Shown here: positions 1 through 7,089 of the stretch, in pieces | Position numbering within the stretch: the first letter of the stretch is position 1 | How the letters are laid out: the number at the start of each line of letters is the position of its first letter | NCBI GenBank assembly: GCA_017411945.1 | Contig: JAFQPD010000164.1 | Span: 1-10,430, forward strand | DNA length: 10,430 bases | DNA from: Mailhella sp. | Lineage (GTDB): Bacteria > Desulfobacterota > Desulfovibrionia > Desulfovibrionales > Desulfovibrionaceae | Reading direction: 5' to 3' | The notes under the pieces: model-generated | Told to the model about the DNA's origin: nothing | Seen by the model: only the letters and a program-made list of their open reading frames with translations | Database searches by the model: none | Program-made: the position numbers and the translations under genes

Positions 1-22
1 GGGACTTTCTCCAGAAAGTCCC
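1..22 (+). terminator. Perfect inverted repeat at window edge, probable terminator hairpin of an upstream gene
   Basis: A 10-base arm (1-10) is followed by CC and a perfectly complementary arm (13-22). It can fold as a 9-bp stem with a 4-base loop. The downstream plus-strand bases are C-rich with no U-run, so it is not a textbook terminator in that direction. It could terminate a minus-strand transcript or be the tail of a gene just outside the window; the bases before position 1 are needed to decide. Confidence 0.5.
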
Positions 23-65
23 CCTTCCCCCAGAAAAACAATACCTTTCCCTCCAAGGAACTCCT

Positions 66-1679
66 ATGCTCACTTCCGACAAGCGTCTTTTCATCGCTAC
101 CGCCGAAAATCCTTCAACGCTCACCGCCGACGGGCGCGAGCTGTGCCTTGAGGCCCGCATGGGCAACCGGCACGGCCTCATCACCGGCGCGACCGGCACA
201 GGCAAGACCATCACTCTCCAGAACCTCGCCGAAAGCTTCAGTGCGCATGGCGTGCCCGTCCTGCTCACGGACATCAAGGGCGACCTTTCCGCCGTCTGCC
301 AGCCCGGCGCGCCCGGCGGAAGCATCGCGGCCCGCATCGAGGAGCTCGGCCTGCGTTCCAAGGGCTACGAGAACCGGGGCTATCCCGTCTGCTTCTGGGA
401 CGTGCACGGCCAGCAGGGCACTCCTCTGCGCACCACCATCAGCGACATGGGCCCCCTGCTCCTTTCCCGCCTGCTGGAACTGAACGACGTGCAGAGCGGC
501 ATCCTCAACATCGTCTTCCGCGTGGCTGACGACAGCGGCCTGCTCCTGCTCGACCTCAAGGACCTGCGTGCCATGGTGGCCCATGTGGCCGAAAACCGCG
601 CCGAATACACCGCCAGGTACGGCAATATCTCCCCTGCCAGCGTGGGAGCCATCCAGCGCGCCCTGCTCCGCCTCGAAGACGAAGGCGCGGAAGCCTTCTT
701 CGGCGAACCGGCCCTGAACATGGAAGACCTGTTCCGCACCGATCTTTCCGGCCGCGGCTACCTCAACATCATCGCGGCCGACAAGCTCATGCAGACGCCG
801 CGCCTCTATGCTTCCGTCCTGCTCTGGCTGCTCTCCGAGCTCTACGAGATGATGCCCGAAGTGGGCGACTGCGACAAGCCGCGCCTCGTGCTCATGTTCG
901 ACGAAGCCCATCTGCTCTTCAGCGATATGCCGGACGCTCTGCTCGAAAAGATAGAGCAGGTGGTGCGCCTCATCCGCTCCAAGGGCGTGGGCGTGTACTT
1001 CATCACCCAGAACCCGGCCGACGTGCCGGATTCCGTGCTCGCCCAGCTCGGCAACCGCGTCCAGCACGCCCTGCGCGCCTTCACCCCTCGCGACCAGAAA
1101 GCCGTGCGCGCCGCCGCCCAGACCTTCCGCGCCAATCCCGCCATGGATACGGAACAGGTCATCTCCGAACTGCGCACCGGTGAAGCTCTCGTCTCCTTCC
1201 TCGACCGCAAGGGCGCGCCTTCCATAGTCGAACGCGCCCTCATCCTGCCCCCGGAAGGCGGCATAGGCCCCATCAGCCCTGAGGAACGTCAGGCCATCAT
1301 CCAGAAGTCTCCCATGCAGAGGCTGTACGGGCAGGAACTGGACCGCGAATCCGCCTACGAACTCCTTGCCGAACATGCCGAACTGCGCCAGCGCGAAGAG
1401 GCTGAAGCCGCCTCTGCCGCCGCACGCCTCAAGGAAGAGAACGCCATGCGCAAGGCCCGGCTCGAAGCCGAACGCCTTGCCCGCGCCGAAGCCCGCGAGG
1501 CCCGTCTGCGCGAGAAGGAAGCCCGCCAGCGTGAAAAGCAGGAACAGGGCCTGTGGGGGGACATCATGGGCGCGGCCACCAAGACAGCCACCCGCTCCAT
1601 CACCAACACCATAGGTCGCGAGATAGGCAAGACACTCATCCGCGGCGTCCTGGGCAGTCTGTTCGGCGGCAGACGCTGA
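66..1679 (+). CDS. HerA/YjgR-family ATPase (DUF853, helicase HerA-like)
   Basis: This 537-residue protein is a P-loop ATPase of the FtsK/HerA superfamily, YjgR (DUF853) branch; E. coli YjgR is about 500 residues. The Walker A motif GATGTGKT is at residues 41-48 and Walker B (LVLMFDEAH) at about 274-282. The block RSKGVGVYFITQNPADVP (304-321), followed by GNRVQHALRAFTPRDQKAV, is typical of this subfamily. Residues about 435-495 are rich in Glu, Arg and Ala and look like a coiled coil. The C-terminus is a Gly-rich hydrophobic tail ending GGRR. The start ATG at 66 has AAGGA at 55-59. A terminator follows, so the gene is probably transcribed alone. HerA proteins are DNA-translocating ATPases, but no NurA-like nuclease partner is nearby and the cellular role of YjgR proteins is not established. 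The family call is firm and the function is not. Confidence 0.92.
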   Translation: MLTSDKRLFIATAENPSTLTADGRELCLEARMGNRHGLITGATGTGKTITLQNLAESFSAHGVPVLLTDIKGDLSAVCQPGAPGGSIAARIEELGLRSKGYENRGYPVCFWDVHGQQGTPLRTTISDMGPLLLSRLLELNDVQSGILNIVFRVADDSGLLLLDLKDLRAMVAHVAENRAEYTARYGNISPASVGAIQRALLRLEDEGAEAFFGEPALNMEDLFRTDLSGRGYLNIIAADKLMQTPRLYASVLLWLLSELYEMMPEVGDCDKPRLVLMFDEAHLLFSDMPDALLEKIEQVVRLIRSKGVGVYFITQNPADVPDSVLAQLGNRVQHALRAFTPRDQKAVRAAAQTFRANPAMDTEQVISELRTGEALVSFLDRKGAPSIVERALILPPEGGIGPISPEERQAIIQKSPMQRLYGQELDRESAYELLAEHAELRQREEAEAASAAARLKEENAMRKARLEAERLARAEAREARLREKEARQREKQEQGLWGDIMGAATKTATRSITNTIGREIGKTLIRGVLGSLFGGRR

Positions 1680-1698
1680 TATCCCTATCACTCCTGAT

Positions 1699-1727
1699 GC
1701 GCCCTTTCCAAAGGGCGCTTCCTTTCT
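1699..1727 (+). terminator. Rho-independent terminator after the HerA-like gene
   Basis: GCGCCCTTT (1699-1707) pairs perfectly with AAAGGGCGC (1710-1718), folding as an 8-bp stem with a 4-base loop. A pyrimidine run, TTCCTTTCT, follows at 1719-1727. It lies 20 bases after the stop codon and only about 10 bases before the next start, so the ribosome binding site of the next gene abuts the terminator tail. Confidence 0.75.
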
Positions 1728-1734
1728 GAGGTGA
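1727..1734 (+). promoter_or_regulatory. Ribosome binding site that sets the start of the M24 peptidase gene
   Basis: TGAGGTGA is a good Shine-Dalgarno sequence. A GTG at 1731 is in frame but lies inside this element, so it cannot be the start. The ATG at 1737, about 5 bases after GAGG, is correctly spaced and was chosen. Confidence 0.7.
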
Positions 1735-1736
1735 AT

Positions 1737-2813
1737 ATGAACAAGGAAACCTTCGAAGCTCGCCGCGAATCCCTGCGCCGCCTCCTCCATGAAAAAGGTC
1801 TTGCGGCCCTGCTGGTGAGCCAGCCCGCCAACCGCTTCTATCTCTCCGGCTTCGAACTGCACGACTGCCAGTGCAACGAGAGCTCCGGCTGCCTCATCAT
1901 CACGGCGGACGGGAAGGACTGGCTCTGCACCGACTCCCGCTACGAAGAGGCCGCCTGCCAGCTCTGGCCTGCCGAGCGGGTCTTCATCTATAAAGGCTCG
2001 TCTTCAGAAGCCCTGAACGGCCTGCTCAAGGGCCTGTTCCGCACCCAGCCCATCGGCTTTGAGGCCGAGCACCTTCCGTGGGGCTATGTCCAGCGCCTTG
2101 AACCCGGACTCACGCTCGAAGCCGCCGACGGACTCGTAGAAAAGCTCCGCGCCGTCAAAGATGATGAAGAGATACGCCTCATCGAGGCCTCCGTGCTCCT
2201 GAACCACAAGATGCTGGCATGGCTCCCTTCCATACTCGTGCCCGGCAGCGATGAAGCCTCCGTGGCCTGGTCCATCGAAAAATTCTACCGGGAGAACGGA
2301 GCCTCGGAGCTTGCCTTCCCCTCCATCGTCGCCAAGGACGCCAATGCCGCCCTTCCGCACTACGCCCCGGACCAGCCCGCCGTGTTCACCGAGAACTGCA
2401 TGGTGCTCGTAGACGAAGGGTGCCGCCTCGGCCGCTACTGCTCCGACATGACGCGCACATACTGGATAGGCGAAAAGCCCTCCCCGCGCTTCACCGAGAT
2501 GCTGGAACATGTGCAGGAAGCCCAGCGACGCGCCATAGCCGCCCTGCGTCCCGGCATCACAGGCCGCGACGTCCACAAGGTCGCCGTGGACTATTTCGCC
2601 TCCTGCGGCATGGACAAGTTCTTCACCCACGGCCTCGGCCACGGCGTCGGCCTCGAAACGCACGAAGGGCCCCGCCTCAGCCCGCGTGCCACGGAAGTGC
2701 TCGTGCCCGGCAACATCGTCACCATAGAACCCGGCCTCTACTTCCCCGGCTGGGGCGGCGCACGCTGGGAGCATATGGCCGTCATCACGGACGAAGGATG
2801 CCGCGTCCTGTAG
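1737..2813 (+). CDS. M24-family metallopeptidase, Xaa-Pro aminopeptidase-like
   Basis: The 358-residue cytoplasmic protein (no signal peptide) has the two-domain M24B layout. An N-terminal creatinase-like domain covers about residues 5-140 and the pita-bread catalytic domain about 148-358. All five metal ligands of the dinuclear site are visible: Asp226 (VDEG), Asp237 (SDMTRT), His302 (HGLGHGVG), Glu331 (TIEPGLY) and Glu345 (RWEH). The accessory histidines His208 (LPHYAP) and His309 (ETHEGPR) are also present. Such enzymes remove the N-terminal residue from peptides with proline in second position. Some relatives are dipeptidases (PepQ) or creatinases, so exact substrate specificity is inferred. 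A short Cys-rich stretch (Cys44, Cys46, Cys52) lies in the N-terminal domain and is not part of the known catalytic site. Terminators on both sides suggest a single-gene unit, though no promoter was recognised. Confidence 0.92.
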   Translation: MNKETFEARRESLRRLLHEKGLAALLVSQPANRFYLSGFELHDCQCNESSGCLIITADGKDWLCTDSRYEEAACQLWPAERVFIYKGSSSEALNGLLKGLFRTQPIGFEAEHLPWGYVQRLEPGLTLEAADGLVEKLRAVKDDEEIRLIEASVLLNHKMLAWLPSILVPGSDEASVAWSIEKFYRENGASELAFPSIVAKDANAALPHYAPDQPAVFTENCMVLVDEGCRLGRYCSDMTRTYWIGEKPSPRFTEMLEHVQEAQRRAIAALRPGITGRDVHKVAVDYFASCGMDKFFTHGLGHGVGLETHEGPRLSPRATEVLVPGNIVTIEPGLYFPGWGGARWEHMAVITDEGCRVL

Positions 2814-2860
2814 ACAAAGGCCGAAGGATGATTATCTTCAGGATGCAGGGGCCTGTCCTC

Positions 2861-2887
2861 GTGCCCATACGAAGGGCACCCTTTTTT
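2861..2887 (+). terminator. Rho-independent terminator after the M24 peptidase gene
   Basis: GTGCCC (2861-2866) pairs with GGGCAC (2874-2879) across a 7-base loop. CC and a run of six T (2882-2887) follow. Confidence 0.8.
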
Positions 2888-2916
2888 CCTCGCAAAAGAC
2901 ATTTTCAGGAGACACA

Positions 2917-3831
2917 ATGATCCATCCCGAAAAGAAGCATTTCATCATCGTTGCCCGCACGCTTGCCGTACAGGTCGTGCTCTTCATCGGCATCCTGCTC
3001 ACCTTCTGGGGGGCGCAGAAACTGTATTCTTCCTTCGACCCTGCCAAATTCGCCGTGCATGAAGTCGAAGCCAGGGCCGATATGAGCGAGCATGAAAAAG
3101 GAGCGGCTCTGCTCGGTGCGCTTACCCATCGCCTCGAATACGAGCTGGATTCCCCCCTCGGCTGGACTGCCAACGACATCATCTTCAACCGCTGGCTCAT
3201 CGACAACCGCGCCTACCGCCAATACGGCACCTATGTCGCCACCAAGATGCTCTTCGACCATTACTCCACGGTCATCGCCAAACTCGGCAGTAACGAACGT
3301 GAAAACAACGATCTCTATGCCGCCCGCCTGAACAATATCGCCATCAGCCCCCAGCGCTGGGGCTACCTGTTCATCCCCTCGGCCGAAGGTTCCTACGCCA
3401 AGGCCCTGAAACTGGCCGACAAGTACAAGAAGGATCTGCTCGCAGGCAAGGCCGTGTACAACTGCCGCACCGACGACATCTATTCCGCCTTCAACCTCAT
3501 CCTCGGCGAGACTGTGTTCGGCTATGCCCTCGGCCTTCTCAACAACAGCCAGGACCTGCCCTACTACACGCTGGACAACCGCATCTACGAGGCTCAGGGC
3601 GTCGTCCTCGTCGTGCGCGACTACCTGAAGGCCATGTACGACCTCTACCCAGAGATCCGCGACAAGGGCAACGAACAGAACATGGCCGAGGCCATGCGCT
3701 ACATGGACCTTATCTGCAGCTACGACCCTCTCTACATCACTTCCTCCTTCAACTCCGGCGAACTCATCATCTCCTACCTGCTCTTCGCCAAGAACCGACT
3801 TGAGGACATCCGCGACAGCCTGCGCATCTAG
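2917..3831 (+). CDS. Membrane-anchored protein of unknown function, DUF2333-like
   Basis: The 304-residue protein has a short charged N-terminus (MIHPEKKH), then one hydrophobic segment at about residues 10-32, which looks like an uncleaved signal anchor. The remaining roughly 270 residues are soluble, probably periplasmic and largely helical. The segments THRLEYELDSPLGWTANDI and the following FNRWLIDNRAYRQYGT resemble the 'start of folded domain' region of DUF2333 proteins, which are common in proteobacteria including Desulfovibrio and have no assigned function. This family assignment rests on recognition and was not searched. The start ATG at 2917 has AGGAGA at 2907-2912. Terminators precede (2861-2887) and follow (3886-3918) it, so it is separate from both the peptidase and the lactate operon. 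No catalytic motif was recognised. Confidence 0.72.
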   Translation: MIHPEKKHFIIVARTLAVQVVLFIGILLTFWGAQKLYSSFDPAKFAVHEVEARADMSEHEKGAALLGALTHRLEYELDSPLGWTANDIIFNRWLIDNRAYRQYGTYVATKMLFDHYSTVIAKLGSNERENNDLYAARLNNIAISPQRWGYLFIPSAEGSYAKALKLADKYKKDLLAGKAVYNCRTDDIYSAFNLILGETVFGYALGLLNNSQDLPYYTLDNRIYEAQGVVLVVRDYLKAMYDLYPEIRDKGNEQNMAEAMRYMDLICSYDPLYITSSFNSGELIISYLLFAKNRLEDIRDSLRI

Positions 3832-3885
3832 AAAGGACCTCTTTTAGCATGCAGTAACACATCCCCTGCCTGCTTTTTACTAGAG

Positions 3886-3918
3886 AAGGCCTGCTTTCCC
3901 AGGAAGGCAGGCCTTTTT
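3886..3918 (+). terminator. Strong rho-independent terminator after the DUF2333-like gene
   Basis: AAGGCCTGC (3886-3894) pairs perfectly with GCAGGCCTT (3907-3915), and weaker pairing extends inward (TTTCC with GGAAG). The T-run is at 3914-3918. It insulates the lactate operon from upstream transcription. Confidence 0.88.
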
Positions 3919-3929
3919 GCATATTGCAA
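3917..3929. promoter_or_regulatory. Palindrome TTGCA-TAT-TGCAA, candidate upstream activator site
   Basis: Two perfect 5-base inverted arms are separated by TAT. The site lies about 95 bases upstream of the candidate sigma-54 promoter at 4012, a usual distance for an enhancer-binding protein site. The first arm overlaps the T-run of the preceding terminator. Further TTGCA half-sites occur at 3970-3974 and 4023-4027. No regulator can be named from this sequence. Confidence 0.3.
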
Positions 3930-4011
3930 GTCTGGCATTGAAGCATCTTTAGCCCCTGCTGTTCCATGGTTGCAGTAAAAAAAGTTCCATTCATGGGAAA
4001 TTATTCACCTG

Positions 4012-4027
4012 TGGCTGTTTGTTTGCA
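4012..4027 (+). promoter_or_regulatory. Candidate sigma-54 promoter (-24/-12 element)
   Basis: TGGC (4012-4015) and TTGCA (4023-4027) match the ends of the sigma-54 consensus TGGCACG-N4-TTGCA. The invariant GG and GC are separated by exactly 10 bases. The ACG portion of the -24 box is not conserved (TGT here at the matching place differs). Transcription would start near 4038, giving a 5' leader of roughly 340 bases. The D. vulgaris lactate operon is, from memory, under a sigma-54-dependent activator, which raises the prior. Confidence 0.42.
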
Positions 4028-4120
4028 CAATCAGTACCTGTTTTATAGCGTCTGAACATGCAGACCGCAGGCAGGGAAAAAATTTTTGGCCTGAACGCGT
4101 CAGAATTTTGGATCTTCGCA

Positions 4121-4176
4121 GGGCTTTTCCGGCCTGCCGGCGCCTGAGCGGAGCGCTCTTTCTAGCGGCCCAGCCC
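4121..4176 (+). other. GC-rich structured island in the operon leader
   Basis: Outer arms GGGCT (4121-4125) and AGCCC (4172-4176) can close a structure holding two perfect small hairpins. These are CCGGC-CT-GCCGG (4129-4140; such a short loop forces opening of the top pair) and GAGCG-GAG-CGCTC (4146-4158), the second followed by TTTCT. CCTTTTCAGATTTTC follows the outer arm. It could be a leader RNA structure, an attenuator or part of a small RNA. Confidence 0.3.
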
Positions 4177-4177
4177 C

Positions 4178-4205
4178 TTTTCAGATTTTCTATTTAACCT
4201 ATAAT
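4178..4205 (+). promoter_or_regulatory. Candidate sigma-70 promoter, distal
   Basis: A perfect -10 box TATAAT lies at 4200-4205 in AT-rich DNA. The best -35 is TTTTCA (4178-4183; 4 of 6 matches, 16-base spacer). The -35 is weak and lies next to the GC-rich island. Confidence 0.3.
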
Positions 4206-4292
4206 TTCCACATATTACAAAACTGAAATAATTCATTTTTCTTGCGAAAAAAAGAACTAGACGCTCCCCCCTTCCTATCCGCCAAAAAAGCC

Positions 4293-4322
4293 TTGCTTAG
4301 ATTGCGGTTTTCCCTCTATATA
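4293..4322 (+). promoter_or_regulatory. Candidate sigma-70 promoter, proximal to the lactate operon
   Basis: TTGCTT (4293-4298) and TATATA (4317-4322) are separated by 18 bases, with a likely start near 4329 and a leader of about 50 bases. An imperfect inverted repeat, TTTTCCCT (4308-4315) with AGGGTAAAA (4326-4334), straddles the -10 box, as an operator would. Confidence 0.42.
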
Positions 4323-4361
4323 AGTAGGGTAAAAGTGTATATGTAATCTTCCACCGTTTTA

Positions 4362-4378
4362 TTCTCCGGGGAGGGGAA
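4362..4378 (+). promoter_or_regulatory. Possible hairpin covering the ribosome binding site of the first operon gene
   Basis: TTCTCC (4362-4367) can pair with GGGGAA (4373-4378), including one G-U pair, across the loop GGGGA. This would occupy part of the GGGGAGGGG Shine-Dalgarno tract at 4368-4376. It is short, and the extra G run leaves alternative binding registers. Confidence 0.25.
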
Positions 4379-4381
4379 ACT

Positions 4382-5767
4382 ATGATCAGTCCTACCTTAA
4401 TCAAAGACCTGGAAGCCCTGCTTGGCGCCGAAAACGTCTTCACTTCTGAAGCCGACTGCGCCAGCTATTCCTATGACGGTGCCGTGCTGCCCTCCAAGGC
4501 TCCCGGCCTCGTTGTCCGTCCCACCCAGACCGAGCAGCTCGGCGACATCATCCGCCTCTGCTACGAAGCCGGTCTGGCCATCACCGTCCGCGGTGCTGGT
4601 TCCAACCTTTCCGGCGGCACTGTGCCGGACGTTGAAAACAGCGTCGTCATCCTCACCAACTCCCTGAACCGCATCCTTGAGATCAACACCGAAGATCTCT
4701 ATGCCGTGGTCGAACCTGGTGTCGTCACCGCCCAGTTCGCCGCCGCCGTGGAAGCCAAGGGCCTCTTCTATCCTCCGGATCCCGGCTCCATGTCCGTTTC
4801 CACCATCGCCGGCAACATCGCCGAGAACGCTGGCGGTCTGCGCGGCCTGAAGTACGGCGTCACCAAGGACTACGTCATGGGCCTCGAGTTCTATGACTAC
4901 AAGGGCAACCTGGTGAAGACCGGCTCCCGTACCGTGAAGTGCGTCACCGGCTTCAACCTCGCCGGCCTCATGGTGGCCTCCGAAGGCTGCATGGGCGTCA
5001 TCAGCAAGGCTATCCTCAAGCTCGTTCCTCCGCCCAAGGCCTCCAAGGCTCTTACCGCCGAATTCGCCAACGTGCAGGACGCCGGTAACGCCGTGGCCGG
5101 CATCATCGCCGCTCACGTTCTGCCCTGCACCCTCGAACTGCTCGACCAGAACACCCTGAAGGTGGTCGAAGCCGACCAGAAGTGCGGCCTGCCCGTTGAC
5201 GCCGCCGCCATGCTGCTCATCGAAGTGGACGGTCACCCCGCTCAGGTCGCCGACGACGCCGCCCGCGTGGAAGAAGTGCTCAAGAAGTGCGGCGCTACCG
5301 CCGTTCACGTTCCCGGCTCCGCCGAAGAAAAGAACAAGCTCTGGACCGCTCGCCGCATGGCTCTGCCCGCCCTTGCCCGCGCCCGTCCCACCTGCGTGCT
5401 CGAAGACGCCACCGTGCCTCGCTCCCAGATCCCGACCATGCTCGCCAAGCTCGACGAGATCGCCAAGAAGTACAACCTCATGATGGGTACCTTCGGTCAT
5501 GCCGGCGACGGCAACCTGCACCCCACCATCCTCTGCGACAAGCGCGATAAGGAAGAATTCGCCCGCGTTGAAGCCGCTGTCGACGAAATCTTCGACGTGG
5601 CCCTCAAGCTCGGCGGCACCCTGTCCGGCGAACACGGCATCGGCACCGCCAAGGCCAAGTGGATGGAAAAGGAAACCACCAGAGGCACCATCGAATTCTG
5701 CCAGCGTATGCGCCGCTCCTGCGACCCCAACGGCCTCCTCAACGCTAACAAGATCACGGGTATCTAA
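4382..5767 (+). CDS. FAD-binding D-lactate / 2-hydroxyacid dehydrogenase, GlcD / Dld-II-like subunit
   Basis: The 461-residue protein has an FAD-binding type-4 (PCMH) domain at about residues 38-215 and an FAD-oxidase C-terminal domain at about 220-458. The FAD signatures are TVRGAGSNLSGG (68-79) and PPDPGSMSVSTIAGNIAENA (131-150). The C-terminal domain carries GHAGDGNLHP (372-381) and SGEHGIG (415-421), whose histidines belong to the active-site and metal region of this family. It should oxidise a 2-hydroxyacid, most likely D-lactate, to pyruvate and pass electrons to the iron-sulfur subunit encoded 2 bases downstream. The glycolate oxidase subunit GlcD is the closest alternative name, but the lactate permease and L-lactate dehydrogenase genes in the same operon favour D-lactate. 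GGAGG at 4370-4374 is 7 bases before the ATG. Codons look strongly biased, and Ile ATA was not noticed here although it occurs in the first two genes. Confidence 0.93.
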   Translation: MISPTLIKDLEALLGAENVFTSEADCASYSYDGAVLPSKAPGLVVRPTQTEQLGDIIRLCYEAGLAITVRGAGSNLSGGTVPDVENSVVILTNSLNRILEINTEDLYAVVEPGVVTAQFAAAVEAKGLFYPPDPGSMSVSTIAGNIAENAGGLRGLKYGVTKDYVMGLEFYDYKGNLVKTGSRTVKCVTGFNLAGLMVASEGCMGVISKAILKLVPPPKASKALTAEFANVQDAGNAVAGIIAAHVLPCTLELLDQNTLKVVEADQKCGLPVDAAAMLLIEVDGHPAQVADDAARVEEVLKKCGATAVHVPGSAEEKNKLWTARRMALPALARARPTCVLEDATVPRSQIPTMLAKLDEIAKKYNLMMGTFGHAGDGNLHPTILCDKRDKEEFARVEAAVDEIFDVALKLGGTLSGEHGIGTAKAKWMEKETTRGTIEFCQRMRRSCDPNGLLNANKITGI

Positions 5768-5769
5768 TC

Positions 5770-7080
5770 ATGAGCGATATCACTCGTCTTGCCACTAAGC
5801 TGATGAAGCTGGACGACAAGCTGTGCGGCTGCATGCGCTGCGGCCTCTGCCAGTCTGTCTGCCCTGTCTTCGGTGCTACGATGAAGGAAGCCGACGTTTC
5901 CCGCGGCAAGCTTGCCCTCCTCGATAATCTCGCTCACGAGATCATCAAGGACGCCGACGCTGTTGACGAAAAGCTCAACCGCTGCCTGCTCTGCGGCTCC
6001 TGTCAGGCCAACTGCCCCTCCGGTGTGAAGATTCTCGACATCTTCATGGAAGCCCGTAATCTTCTCACCGAATATCGCGGTCTCAACCCCATCAAGAAGC
6101 TGGTGTTCCGTCAGCTGCTCACGCATCCCGACCTCTTCTCCGCCGCCATGCGCGCCGCCGCCCCCTTCCAGGGCGTCGTCATGCGCAAGAAGGGCGCGAA
6201 GACCTACGACATGCCCCTCATGAGCAAGCTCATCGGCTCCCGCCACATCTCCAAGCTGCCCGCCAAGTCCCTGCACGCCACCTATGGTGAACTCCGCACC
6301 CAGTCTTCCTGCGGCGTTACCGTGCTGTTCTTCGCCGGCTGCATGGCCGACAAGTACTACACCAACCTCGGCGAAGCCTGCCTCAAGGTGCTGAAGCATC
6401 ACGGCGTCGGTGTGGTCATGCCCACCAACCTCACCTGCTGCGGCATCCCTGCCCTCGCCTCCGGCGACCGCAAGGGCTTCGTGAAGGAAACCGAGAAGAA
6501 CCTGGCCGTCATCGCTCAGGAACTCATCGGCGGCCGTGTTGACTACATCCTCACCCCCTGCGGCTCCTGCACCGCGACCCTCAAGGAATGGTGGCCCCAC
6601 TACGCCTCCGAATTCACTCCTGAAGATCGCAAGACCATCGAAGCCGTGGCCTCCAAGGTGATGGACATCAACCAGTTCCTCATCGACGTCCTCCATGTGG
6701 ACCAGCAGGAAGCCGGCGCCCGCAATGCCGCTCCTGTGACCAAGGTGACCTTCCACGATTCCTGCCACCTCAAGAAGAGCCTCGGCGTTGCTGCCCAGCC
6801 CCGCAAGCTGATCCAGCAGAACCCCAACTACGAGCTCGTTGAGATGAAGGAAGCCGACCGCTGCTGCGGCTGCGGCGGCAGCTTCACCCTCTTCCACTAT
6901 GATCTCTCCAAGCAGATCGGCCAGCGCAAGCGCGAGAACATCGTGAACTCCGGCGCTTCCGCCGTCGCTTCCGGCTGCCCCGCCTGCATGCTCCAGCTCT
7001 CCGACATGCTCTCGCAGAACGAAGACGCTGTGCAGGTCAAGCATCCCATTGAGATCTACGCGGAAATGCTTCCTAACTGA
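5770..7080 (+). CDS. Iron-sulfur subunit of the D-lactate dehydrogenase, GlcF-like, two [4Fe-4S] and two CCG domains
   Basis: The 436-residue protein accepts electrons from the preceding flavoprotein. The N-terminal part has two 4Fe-4S ferredoxin motifs, C21xxC24xxC27xxxC31P and C72xxC75xxC78xxxC82P. Two cysteine-rich CCG (DUF224) domains follow. The first uses Cys191, Cys223-Cys224 and Cys264/Cys267. The second uses Cys332, Cys365-Cys366 and Cys403/Cys406. This is the GlcF / anaerobic G3P dehydrogenase GlpC / HdrB type of arrangement, and CCG domains can hold a non-cubane cluster in HdrB. There is no signal peptide or membrane segment, so any membrane contact is peripheral. The start lies 2 bases after the previous stop and has only a weak GGG Shine-Dalgarno, so translation is probably coupled. 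The electron acceptor (menaquinone, a cytochrome or another carrier) cannot be told from the sequence. Confidence 0.92.
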   Translation: MSDITRLATKLMKLDDKLCGCMRCGLCQSVCPVFGATMKEADVSRGKLALLDNLAHEIIKDADAVDEKLNRCLLCGSCQANCPSGVKILDIFMEARNLLTEYRGLNPIKKLVFRQLLTHPDLFSAAMRAAAPFQGVVMRKKGAKTYDMPLMSKLIGSRHISKLPAKSLHATYGELRTQSSCGVTVLFFAGCMADKYYTNLGEACLKVLKHHGVGVVMPTNLTCCGIPALASGDRKGFVKETEKNLAVIAQELIGGRVDYILTPCGSCTATLKEWWPHYASEFTPEDRKTIEAVASKVMDINQFLIDVLHVDQQEAGARNAAPVTKVTFHDSCHLKKSLGVAAQPRKLIQQNPNYELVEMKEADRCCGCGGSFTLFHYDLSKQIGQRKRENIVNSGASAVASGCPACMLQLSDMLSQNEDAVQVKHPIEIYAEMLPN

Positions 7081-7089
7081 TAAAGTACC

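Larger units (their letters stand above)
3919..4381 (+). other. Long AT-rich control region upstream of the lactate operon
   Basis: These 463 bases contain no convincing gene. AT-rich stretches are interrupted by a GC-rich structured island at 4121-4176. The region holds a candidate sigma-54 element (4012-4027), an A6T5 tract likely to bend DNA (4077-4087), a perfect TATAAT (4200-4205), a 4-base-arm palindrome TGAA-N4-TTCA (4224-4235), and a second sigma-70-like promoter (4293-4322) just before the first operon gene. Its size and the number of candidate sites suggest complex control of a highly expressed operon. Confidence 0.6.

Noticed and set aside
114..1862. Long minus-strand frames opposite other genes (114-1862, 2004-2774, 4397-5635, 5764-7044)
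   Set aside because: They are shadows of clear plus-strand genes and arise from the same codon bias; their compositions are low-complexity and no domain is recognisable.
3767..3994. 75-codon minus-strand frame across the DUF2333-like gene end and its terminator
   Set aside because: It reads through a terminator hairpin, has no ribosome site evident and resembles no known protein.
3966..4055. 29-codon plus-strand frame in the control region
   Set aside because: There is no Shine-Dalgarno sequence before its ATG, and it overlaps the sigma-54 candidate.
4224..4235. TGAA-N4-TTCA palindrome with partial likeness to a Rex site
   Set aside because: The outer bases of the Rex consensus are missing and the arms are only 4 bases long, so no regulator can be assigned.
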